Assembly (NCBI GenBank): GCA_937907525.1
Contig: CALCIB010000399.1
Location: 1-49,880, forward strand
Source of the DNA: an uncultured Planctomycetales bacterium
Lineage (GTDB): Bacteria; Planctomycetota; Planctomycetia; Isosphaerales; Isosphaeraceae
Length of the DNA: 49,880 nt
Direction: 5' to 3'
The notes under the pieces were generated by a model that did not search any database, had not been told where the DNA came from, and was given only the letters and a program-made list of their open reading frames with translations. Below, in pieces: positions 17,080-23,367 of the stretch (position 1 is its first letter; each line of letters opens with the position of its first letter). Position numbers and translations under genes: made by a program.

Positions 17080-19433
17080 CGCACCCCCCTCTTCGCGTGG
17101 TACTTCGGGCCGTACTCGACGGCCTCCGCCGGAGCGACCGGGCAAAACCCGACGACCGGCCATCGACGCCACTCACTCCCCCATTTTCCGCGCGGTTGAT
17201 TCATGGGGACGCGGACCTCCTCGGCGCGTAGCCGCCCGGATTTCACGTCATCCGCGTCGTATTCCAGGATCACGTCGAGCCCCGGCGACGACTCGCGGAG
17301 TTGGCCGGGCCTGGTCTCGAAACAGCCGTCGAGCCAAAGGTGGGCGTCCTTGGGAGGCGGGGGAGTTTCCGCGACCCTCCCGGCCTCAGGCTTGCTCCAC
17401 CGCGCGACCAAGTCGCGCTGGCTGATGGGGCCGCCCCCCAATTTGACCAGCCACTCCCTGGCGAACTCCAGGTCCTCGTCCTTGTACGGGGCGGACGTCT
17501 CCGGTTCGTACACGACGAACGGTCGCGTGCCGGAGGAGCCGCCGGGGACCGCCCGACGATTCAACCGCCCCAGGCGCTGGATGAGCGACGGGATCGGCGC
17601 GAGTTGCGTGACCAGCAGGTCGGCCGAAAGGTCCAGCGACATCTCCGCAACCTGGGTCGTGATCGCCAGGGAGAACACGCCGCTTTTCTTCGGCTTGAAG
17701 GCGTCGATGACGTTCCGATGCCGCTTGACGCGATCGATGTAGCGGAAGCGGCTGTGATAGACGAGCGGGTCCATGCCGAGTCGCTCGGCCTCCGTGGCGA
17801 GCGCGAGGGCCGCGTCGACGGTGTTGACGACCCAAAGGACTTTTTCGTTCCGCGCTCGCGACTCCTCGACCATGCGCCAGGCGTCCGCGACCGTGGCGGC
17901 CGGCGACCGGACGTAACGCTTGACCTCCTCAAGGTCCTTGGGGCCGCGGATCGGTTCCGTGGGTTCGCCGCGGTCCTTCAGGATCTGTTGGAGGCGCCGC
18001 AAGCGTTCGTCGGGAAGGCTGGCGGTCATGAGGAGACAAGGGACGCCGGGGACGTCGCGAAGGAACCGCAGCAGCGCGCCGAAGAGGCGCTCGTCGTAGG
18101 CGTGGATCTCGTCGAAGACGCAGAACGAACCGGCGATCGACGGCCAGGCGTAAATCCCCCGGCGGTTGTTCTGCACCAGCCCCAGGACCGTGTCCACGGT
18201 GCAGCCGATCAGCGGCGTCGACCACTGCTCCATCGCGCCGGCCGACGCCTCGGCCGCCTGGTCCTTACCTCTCTGATCCGCGACTTGACCGGGTTGCTCG
18301 TCCTCGTCCGACTCGTCTCCGTCGTACACGTCGGACGGTTCTACGTCTTCGGGGACGTCGCTCGACAGCAGCGCCTCGAGCGCCTTGTCGACTTCGGAAC
18401 GCCCGTGGATCAAGTCGGCGGCCAGGGAGGGATCGGCGAGGTAGTCGCGATACCCTTCCGTGGCGGTCCCGGTCGTCGGGTAGCAGAAGAAGACGCGACG
18501 GCCGGGATGGCGATTCGCCGCCCTGGCGTAAGCGGCCACGGTCTTCCCGGTCCCGCAACCGGCCAGTACCAACGCGACGTCGCCCCCAGCCCGCTCGACC
18601 TCCTTCTGAAAGTCGCGCAGGCCCTTGTTATTCGTTCGCTTCTCGACGATCCCCCGGAGTTGCTCCGCCGTCGGCGCGCGAGCGAAGGCGCGGGGAATCC
18701 AATCGGCCATCGACTCCTCGCCTCGACGGCCGATCGATCCGGCGACGTCGGCGCAGATCAGACACGCCTTGACCGCCGCCAGGAATCGGCGGTCCTCCTC
18801 GGTCATCCCCCTCTTTTGCTTCTTTGCCTCGACCTCGGCTTCCTCCAAGGGGTCGCGTTCGCCGCTCTCGACGGACGAGTCGCCCAATTCAAGCCTCGAC
18901 GTGATTTGCGGCGGAGCCCCCAAGTCCAGGCCGAACCCGCCGCGGCCGAGGTCCAGGGCGCTTCGGAAGTCCGGATGATCCAGGTAGACCGTCATCCGAT
19001 CCGAGGAGACGGGCGTCGACTCTGGAAACTTCCGGTGATGCCCGGCCGTGGCCCAAAGCACGACGTCCAGCGGGCACGTCCCCTCAAGCGCCGGGGCGAT
19101 CCACTCCCGGATCTCGGGAAGGCGGGTGATCAGGAACGATACGGCCTCGTGACGTAACCATTGGGTCCTATAGCGGCCTTGGACCATTTCCTGGAAATGG
19201 TCGTTCGCCTTGCCAAGGTCGTGCAACAGCGCCGCGACGAGGACGGCCCGGCGGAACCGGTCGAGCCATTCGCGCGGATCAAGCCCTAACGCCCGCAACT
19301 GCGCCTCGCCGGTCGCCTCGACGAGCGCCGAGGCCGCGCGCATCACCTCGGCGGTGTGCTCTCGGATGGTCTGGGCGGGCCTGCCGCCACGCTCGCTCTT
19401 GGCCAGCAGGCGTTCGGGCGCCTTAGCTCTCAT
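17067..19433 (-). CDS. cas3: Cas3 nuclease-helicase
   Basis: Effector enzyme of type I interference, 788 residues, with an N-terminal HD nuclease and a superfamily-2 helicase. HD residues: His26 (REHTAEV), His71-Asp72 in LLHDLGKAND, His95 (LRHEAVS) and His132-133 (AGHHRKF). Helicase motifs: Walker A AGCGTGKT at 291-298, DEIH at 441-444 (CVFDEIHAYDERL), motif III MTASLP at 469-474 and motif VI QRLGRLNRR. An acidic insert around residues 363-385 (DVEPSDVYDGDESDEDEQ) is unusual but sits outside the motifs. Start overlaps the end of cas6 by 11 bp and its stop overlaps the cas8 start, so the genes are co-translated. All catalytic residues are present. Confidence 0.96.
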   Translation of the reverse strand: MRAKAPERLLAKSERGGRPAQTIREHTAEVMRAASALVEATGEAQLRALGLDPREWLDRFRRAVLVAALLHDLGKANDHFQEMVQGRYRTQWLRHEAVSFLITRLPEIREWIAPALEGTCPLDVVLWATAGHHRKFPESTPVSSDRMTVYLDHPDFRSALDLGRGGFGLDLGAPPQITSRLELGDSSVESGERDPLEEAEVEAKKQKRGMTEEDRRFLAAVKACLICADVAGSIGRRGEESMADWIPRAFARAPTAEQLRGIVEKRTNNKGLRDFQKEVERAGGDVALVLAGCGTGKTVAAYARAANRHPGRRVFFCYPTTGTATEGYRDYLADPSLAADLIHGRSEVDKALEALLSSDVPEDVEPSDVYDGDESDEDEQPGQVADQRGKDQAAEASAGAMEQWSTPLIGCTVDTVLGLVQNNRRGIYAWPSIAGSFCVFDEIHAYDERLFGALLRFLRDVPGVPCLLMTASLPDERLRRLQQILKDRGEPTEPIRGPKDLEEVKRYVRSPAATVADAWRMVEESRARNEKVLWVVNTVDAALALATEAERLGMDPLVYHSRFRYIDRVKRHRNVIDAFKPKKSGVFSLAITTQVAEMSLDLSADLLVTQLAPIPSLIQRLGRLNRRAVPGGSSGTRPFVVYEPETSAPYKDEDLEFAREWLVKLGGGPISQRDLVARWSKPEAGRVAETPPPPKDAHLWLDGCFETRPGQLRESSPGLDVILEYDADDVKSGRLRAEEVRVPMNQPRGKWGSEWRRWPVVGFCPVAPAEAVEYGPKYHAKRGVRWKN

Positions 19434-20058
19434 CGCCCGTCCCCCCGTCGTTTCGAACCGGGACGAAGATCCCGCACCCCATGCGGCGACGGCCGCCCAG
19501 GCCCCGCTCCTGGAGCGTCAACGAGTCGGCGTCGCTCAGCCCCTCGACGACGATCGCGAAGCCGACCACCGACATCTGTCGGACTCGAACCACTCGGCGC
19601 CTGGGAAGGCCCGCGCGGGGACCTTCGGGAACGGTCGGGACCTCCAGCCTCCCCGAGACGCCCATGGCGTCCATCTGCCGCCTCGCCGCCTCCAGGAACG
19701 GGCCCGGCTCGGTGAACCCCTTGATCGTCACCAGCCGCGAGTACAGCGTCGTCGCCGGCGCCAGCGCCCACAACTCGGGAACGCCCAGGCCGATCTCATG
19801 ACCGCCCACGTCCAAGAACCGACCGGCCAGCGCGAGCAACTCGCCGACCCGATCCACCGGGGCGCGGATCCGAAGGCGGGAATCCCCGTCGAGCGTCAGA
19901 ACGTTCGCTCCCGTCCGTCGCCCTCGGATTGGATGAACGCCTATCTGAATGTCGCCGTGCAAGCTGGGCATGATCCTCGAGAGCGCCGAGAGGAGGGAAT
20001 ACCCGTGCTCGAGCGGGACCGCCCCTGGGAGAAGCCTGAAGGAACAATCAATCATCAT
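19423..20058 (-). CDS. cas6: crRNA-processing endoribonuclease Cas6 (Cmx6-like)
   Basis: This 211-residue RAMP protein would cut the repeat hairpins of the long transcript and stay bound to the 3' end. The glycine-rich loop typical of Cas6 is near the C-terminus (LQERGLGGRRRMGCGIFVP), and His/Arg-rich segments (VHPIRGRRTG, PRRRVVRVRQ) follow the expected ferredoxin repeats. It resembles the I-MYXAN Cmx6 type. Start chosen: ATG at 20058 (a second ATG follows directly), with AGGAGG about nine bases upstream; a GTG at 20085 would leave that site inside the gene. It follows the sigma-like gene by 23 bp and overlaps cas3 by 11 bp. It must also process the crRNA-like unit at 20830-20937 if that RNA is active, since its hairpin is conserved. 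Confidence 0.88.
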   Translation of the reverse strand: MMIDCSFRLLPGAVPLEHGYSLLSALSRIMPSLHGDIQIGVHPIRGRRTGANVLTLDGDSRLRIRAPVDRVGELLALAGRFLDVGGHEIGLGVPELWALAPATTLYSRLVTIKGFTEPGPFLEAARRQMDAMGVSGRLEVPTVPEGPRAGLPRRRVVRVRQMSVVGFAIVVEGLSDADSLTLQERGLGGRRRMGCGIFVPVRNDGGTGDES

Positions 20059-20081
20059 GTCGCGCGGCCTCCTCGTCACGT

Positions 20082-20621
20082 TCACTCGTGGTCGTCCCTT
20101 GGTTCAGGCTCGATGCCTAGCTCTTCGGCCCGCCGCCGCAGCGTGCCGAGGATGCGGTCCTTTCGTTTGTAGATTGATTGAACCGAACGGCCGAAGCGCT
20201 CGGCCAAGACCCTGACCGGCACGGGCTCGCCGTTCAGTCCGAAAAGGAGCGAGATCAACTCTCGGTCGGACTCGCGGAGGTAGGACAGAAGCCGCTCGAC
20301 GACGGCCGCCCGTTCCGCGCCGGCCTCGCGCCGCGAGGCGTCGTCGAGGATGGAACCGAGATCGTCCCTCGTGTTCGGGGACGCCCGTCGCTCCCTCGCG
20401 AAGTGTTTCCGGGCTTCGAAACGAATCGTCTTGCCCAGATAGGCGTCCGGGTGATCGCCCGGCACGTCGCCGGTCGGGAACCGCGAGGTCAGCACGAGCC
20501 AGACGTGGGCCATGGCGTCCAGCGGCTCCATACCCCAGGCCGCCCGCCGCGCCTCCGACGCCAGGATCCCCTTGATCGAGTTCCGTTCCCAAATCGAACC
20601 GTCATGGAAGTTCAAACTCAT
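20082..20621 (-). CDS. Sigma-70-family (ECF-like) factor heading the cas operon
   Basis: This 179-residue protein has two parts. Residues about 30-80 (MEPLDAMAHVWLVL, then AYLGKTIRFEARKHFARERR) resemble sigma region 2 of ECF factors. Residues about 115-170 (LLSYLRESDRELISLLFGL, then VRVLAERFGRSVQSIYKRKDRI) form a region-4 type helix-turn-helix. It would direct RNA polymerase to its own promoters or act as a DNA-binding regulator; targets are unknown. ATG at 20621 has AAGGAG about eight bases upstream. It is the first gene after the predicted promoter at 20737-20766 and only 23 bp precede cas6, so it is expressed with the cas genes. A sigma factor as first gene of a cas operon is unusual. Function in CRISPR control is inferred from position only. 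Confidence 0.8.
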   Translation of the reverse strand: MSLNFHDGSIWERNSIKGILASEARRAAWGMEPLDAMAHVWLVLTSRFPTGDVPGDHPDAYLGKTIRFEARKHFARERRASPNTRDDLGSILDDASRREAGAERAAVVERLLSYLRESDRELISLLFGLNGEPVPVRVLAERFGRSVQSIYKRKDRILGTLRRRAEELGIEPEPRDDHE

Positions 20622-20698
20622 GGTCGGACTCCTTCGAGCGCGTCGTCCCTACTTCGACCACGCCTCGATTCTTGGACCACTCGACGGAAATATCAATG

Positions 20699-20734
20699 TT
20701 GGTAGTCGTAGTTCCTAGAGATAAAGCCGTCACG
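20699..20734 (+). promoter_or_regulatory. Partial protospacer for the crRNA-like RNA, at the cas operon start site
   Basis: The plus strand here begins TTGGTAGTCGTAGTTCCTAG. The pseudo-spacer at 20866 begins TTGGTGGTCGTTGGTCCAAG. Sixteen of these 20 positions agree; mismatches are at 6, 12, 14 and 18. In Cascade every sixth guide base is flipped out and does not pair, so 6, 12 and 18 cost little. After position 20 the match is lost, which would permit binding but not the full R-loop needed for Cas3 cutting. The three bases 5' of the site, where a type I PAM lies, are ATG (20696-20698). The site starts two bases from the -10 box of the minus-strand cas promoter and covers the predicted start of transcription near 20730. 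Confidence 0.75.
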
Positions 20735-20736
20735 AC

Positions 20737-20766
20737 ATAATAATCCTCGGCGGACTCGAAATTCAA
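20737..20766 (-). promoter_or_regulatory. Promoter of the sigma-cas operon
   Basis: Read on the minus strand: TTGAAT (20766-20761), an 18-bp gap, TATTAT (20742-20737). Both boxes are close to the sigma-70 consensus and stand out in a locally A+T-rich patch of a GC-rich region. Transcription would begin near 20730, giving a leader of about 110 nt before the ATG at 20621. No further promoter is evident inside the operon, where most genes overlap or are a few bases apart. The partial protospacer 20699-20734 abuts the -10 box. Confidence 0.6.
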
Positions 20767-20783
20767 CCCGACACTCGTAAGGC

Positions 20784-20812
20784 GCTGAAGACTCGACTGG
20801 GTTTTGGATAAC
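20784..20812 (+). promoter_or_regulatory. Possible promoter of the crRNA-like RNA
   Basis: On the plus strand GATAAC (20807-20812) could be a -10 box, with a poor -35 region near 20784-20790 (GCTGAAG). It would start transcription near 20819, about 10 bases before the first pseudo-repeat, and point away from the cas promoter. The -35 match is weak, so the assignment depends on the position in front of the RNA gene. Confidence 0.35.
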
Positions 20813-20829
20813 ATGAAGGGGCGAAGATG

Positions 20830-20937
20830 CCGCGGCGCGTCCAGCAGCCATGAGGCGTTGAGCACTTGGTGGTCGTTGGTCCAAGGACCGCTTGCGATCC
20901 GCAATCACTCTCGATGATGCCGTAAGGCGTTTGATGG
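20830..20937 (+). ncRNA. CreR-like crRNA-resembling regulatory RNA (pseudo-repeat, spacer, pseudo-repeat)
   Basis: First pseudo-repeat 20830-20865: its last 12 bases GGCGTTGAGCAC are identical to the crRNA-sense array repeat, preceded by the same hairpin layout GCC-N4-GGC (ATGA loop instead of TTCG). Spacer 20866-20901, 36 bases. Second pseudo-repeat 20902-20937: ATGATGCC-GTAA-GGCGTT keeps the hairpin of the repeat, while the 3' end has decayed. The two hairpins are exactly 72 bp apart, one repeat-spacer unit. Cas6 could cut it to a guide with the normal 5' handle TTGAGCAC. The guide partly matches 20699-20734 at the cas promoter, so the likely role is Cascade-mediated repression of the sigma-cas operon, as described for CreR RNAs of other subtypes. 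It lies opposite to the cas operon and overlaps the last codons of the WYL gene in antisense. A leftover orphan repeat pair is the alternative, but would not explain the promoter match. Confidence 0.8.
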
Positions 20938-21918
20938 ATCCGAGTAAAGCGTCGCCGCCGCCTTCGCCGCGGCGGCGACGCGGCGACGGAGTTCCGGGGG
21001 TTCCAGGACCTCGCAGTCCGGGCCCCAGGAGAGCGCCCAGCGCTCGATTTCGAGGAGGGAGCCCAACTCGAAGCCTAGGTCCAGTTCGCCGCGGTCGCCG
21101 TGATGGGCGGTCTGGCTGGGGTGCCAGGTCCGATCGCTCAGGTAGCGGGCGGGCTCGCCGGTGAAGCGCAGGCGGACGCGGTGGACCTCGCCGGGCGCGC
21201 CGGGGATGACGCCGAACGCCCCTTTGAGGTACTCGCCGAACCGGAAGCCGTCGGGACGGTCGAAGGTCGCGCCCGTCGCCGCGACGGCGCGGATGCGGGC
21301 GGGGACGAACGTCCTGATCGCCCCTCGCGCGTGGCAGAACGCCGCCAGATACCAGCGCCCATCGACGCTGCCCAGATGGTATGGGTCGATCTCGCGGGTC
21401 GTCTCCTCGTCGCGCGCCGGCGTCCAGTAGCGGATCGCCAGGCGTCGGCGGTCTCGAACTGCGGCGGTCAGTTCCAGGAACAACGCGGGGTCGATCGACT
21501 CGGCGGTCGTGACGCGGATCGAGAAGTCGTCGGCCCACTCGCCCAGGTCGATCGACACCGCCCCGTCCAGGCCCTCGGCGATCTTCCGGATCGCCCGCGC
21601 CAGGTCGGGGCCGTAGGGGGCGCCGCGATACTGGCGGAACGCCTGCTCCGCCAGGACCAACGCCAGCAGTTCGCCCTGGGTCATGGCGACGGGAGGGAGG
21701 CGGAACGAGTCGTCGGTGTAGAAGTAGCCGTTGCGATCGGGGTCGTAGGCGATCGGGGCGCCCCAGCGGTCGCGGAGGAATTCCAGGTCGCGCATCACCG
21801 TGCGGCGGCAGACCTCCAGTTCCTCGCCGATCGTTCGGGCGTTGGGATACGAGCCGGAGCGCACCAGCCGATCCACGGTCGCGATCCGCGCCCAGAAGGG
21901 TCGCGTGGCTTTCCACAT
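20905..21918 (-). CDS. HTH-WYL transcriptional regulator
   Basis: This 337-residue protein has an N-terminal winged helix (RPFWARIATVDRLVRSGSYP, then ELEVCRRTVMRDLEFLRDRW), a central WYL domain (about 150-220: RRLAIRYWTP, DPYHLGSVDGRWYLAAFCHARGA-type) and a C-terminal WCX-like region (about 235-325). WYL domains bind nucleic acid or nucleotide ligands and often control phage defence genes. Start ATG at 21918. It is on the same strand as the cas operon and ends at 20905, 284 bp before the sigma-like gene. Its last eleven codons overlap the second pseudo-repeat of the crRNA-like RNA in antisense. A role in cas control is likely from location but not shown by the sequence. Confidence 0.85.
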   Translation of the reverse strand: MWKATRPFWARIATVDRLVRSGSYPNARTIGEELEVCRRTVMRDLEFLRDRWGAPIAYDPDRNGYFYTDDSFRLPPVAMTQGELLALVLAEQAFRQYRGAPYGPDLARAIRKIAEGLDGAVSIDLGEWADDFSIRVTTAESIDPALFLELTAAVRDRRRLAIRYWTPARDEETTREIDPYHLGSVDGRWYLAAFCHARGAIRTFVPARIRAVAATGATFDRPDGFRFGEYLKGAFGVIPGAPGEVHRVRLRFTGEPARYLSDRTWHPSQTAHHGDRGELDLGFELGSLLEIERWALSWGPDCEVLEPPELRRRVAAAAKAAATLYSDPSNALRHHRE

Positions 21919-21987
21919 GATCTCGGTCCCGCCCCCTCGCCGATGTCCGCATGGACGAAATCAGCCGGCGATGCTACACGGGGGGGT

Positions 21988-22004
21988 GTGACCGGGACAG
22001 TCAC
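21988..22004. promoter_or_regulatory. Palindromic site upstream of the WYL gene
   Basis: GTGACCGGGACAGTCAC has inverted outer arms GTGAC/GTCAC and lies about 70 bp before the WYL start codon. This is a plausible operator for the WYL protein or for another regulator. There is no second copy that would strengthen the case. Confidence 0.25.
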
Positions 22005-22032
22005 GGAGGGGGTGACGGCGCGGATTTTCCGG

Positions 22033-22071
22033 CGTCGGCGCGTCGATTGAGAATGAATCGACGCGCCGACG
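22033..22071 (-). terminator. Perfect 16-bp stem-loop after the HAD gene
   Basis: CGTCGGCGCGTCGATT (22033-22048) is the exact complement of 22056-22071, with a 7-base loop. It lies 47 bp beyond the stop codon of the minus-strand HAD gene and before the WYL gene, where a terminator is expected. The stretch after it on the minus strand (CCGGAAAATCC) lacks a run of T, so it may be a processing barrier or a factor-dependent terminator. Confidence 0.5.
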
Positions 22072-22118
22072 GACGGGGCGGGATTATCGGGGCGATCCGA
22101 GGGAGCGTCGGCGTCGGC

Positions 22119-23018
22119 TCACGAACGCTTCCAGGGGGGGGTTCTGGGGAGCAGGGCCTCGAAGCGGGCGATCTGGGCGTCCATGTAGGCGCCGGCGTAT
22201 TCGCCGTTGAGGAACTTGGGGAGCGCCTCCTCGAAGAAGCGTTGCCACGACTCGTCCTCGCGGCCGGGGTCGATCGGGTAGAAGAGGACCCGGTTGTCCA
22301 GGGCCGCGTTCATGTCGCCGGGGGCGTCGCCGATCATCAGGATCTTGTCCAGGTCGTACTTGCCGACCGCGGCCAGGGCCAGGTGTTCCTTTTTGCTGCC
22401 GTGCTCCTGGCCGGCGATCATCGCGACCAGTTGCGCGATGGCGTTTTCGCGCCACTCGCGTTCGAGCGCCTCGACGGGGGTGGCGGAGACGACCATGACG
22501 TCGGCCTTGCCGGCGAGGCACTCCAGCGACTGGCGAACGTAGGGGAACGGCGGCACGTCGTGGACCATTTGGCCGACGGTGGCGTTGACGTCCTCGCTCC
22601 ACTTGAGCGCGCGGGCCAGGTCGGGGTCGTTGGTTTTGGCGACCTCGACCTTGAGCGTGGGGTTGGAGAGTTTGGTTTCGCGGCGGATCCAGTCGCGGAC
22701 GCCCGTCAAGGCGGGGAGTTTGAACCGGCGGGCCGAAACCTCGGGGCGGTCCAACAGCAGGTCGAAGGTCGTCGTCAGGGCGGGGAAGCGGTTGATCCCC
22801 CGCCAGTGCGAGTACAGGTTGACGAACTCCGCCGCCTCGCGGACGTACTTCGAGATCGCCGCGAGGTCGTAGGAGTTGACGATGTTGGGGATGAAGCATT
22901 CCTTGTGCTTCACCTCCATCGTGTCGAACGCGCAGCCGTCGCTGTCGACGCCCACGAAGAAGTCGTGGCGCCTGGGGAGCTGACGCAGGGCAAGATGGGG
23001 GTCGCTCGGCGCCGACAT
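22119..23018 (-). CDS. HAD-superfamily hydrolase
   Basis: This 299-residue phosphatase-like protein has all four HAD motifs. Motif I is VGVDSDGCAFDTM (DxD at about residues 25-27), motif II MVVSATP (about 175), the motif III Lys is in HGSKKEHLALA (about 210) and motif IV is ILMIGDAPGDMNAA (about 227-240). A long helical cap sits between motifs I and II. The enzyme probably removes phosphate from a small organic substrate; the substrate is not readable. Start ATG at 23018. It is monocistronic, divergent from the kinase gene at 23368, and followed by a perfect hairpin at 22033-22071. Confidence 0.85.
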   Translation of the reverse strand: MSAPSDPHLALRQLPRRHDFFVGVDSDGCAFDTMEVKHKECFIPNIVNSYDLAAISKYVREAAEFVNLYSHWRGINRFPALTTTFDLLLDRPEVSARRFKLPALTGVRDWIRRETKLSNPTLKVEVAKTNDPDLARALKWSEDVNATVGQMVHDVPPFPYVRQSLECLAGKADVMVVSATPVEALEREWRENAIAQLVAMIAGQEHGSKKEHLALAAVGKYDLDKILMIGDAPGDMNAALDNRVLFYPIDPGREDESWQRFFEEALPKFLNGEYAGAYMDAQIARFEALLPRTPPWKRS

Positions 23019-23367
23019 GGCCGATCATCCTTCCGTCGCTAGGAACCACGAACGAGGCGGCCGGCGGGGCCGACCGAGGCGCGCGGCCCGCCCGCGTCTC
23101 CGAGATCCTTCGGGGAATCCGACGGCGTGGGGGGCTCGGCGGGTCGGGTCGATCCGCGCCTGATTTCCAAACACGGATCGTAGCCCGTTCCGGTACGACC
23201 GTCCAGTGGCGAGCGGTCGAGAATTGAAAGCCGCGCGCCGGATCGCCCCGGCGATTGTGGCGGGGATGGACCTTTGATACCCTGAAACGGACGTTTCGAG
23301 AGATCGGCCGCGACGGCGACGGGGACGGACCTCGCGCGACGGCGACGCGAATCTGGAGGGGTGGACA
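23019..23367. other. Intergenic region between divergent genes
   Basis: This 349-bp stretch separates the minus-strand HAD gene from the plus-strand kinase gene, so both promoters should lie here. I cannot assign convincing boxes. A small hairpin GAAACG-GACG-TTTC is near 23286-23299. The ORFs that cross the region have poor coding character. Confidence 0.4.

Noticed and set aside
15520..17199. 559-codon plus-strand frame opposite cas8
   Set aside because: Antisense shadow; no recognised motif or ribosome site.
20671..20695. A second partial match of the pseudo-spacer (GGTCCAAG) on the minus strand
   Set aside because: The match is internal to the guide with no seed pairing, so Cascade would not recognise it.
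20622..20740. A CreT-type toxin controlled by the crRNA-like RNA
   Set aside because: No short ORF with a good start and minor-codon run lies behind the target promoter; the first real gene is the sigma-like factor, so autoregulation (CreR) fits better than a CreTA toxin-antitoxin pair.
20602..20904. 100-codon minus-strand frame between the WYL and sigma-like genes
   Set aside because: It starts with TTG, has poor codon bias, overlaps the sigma gene start, and covers the promoter and RNA gene. It is also not toxin-like.
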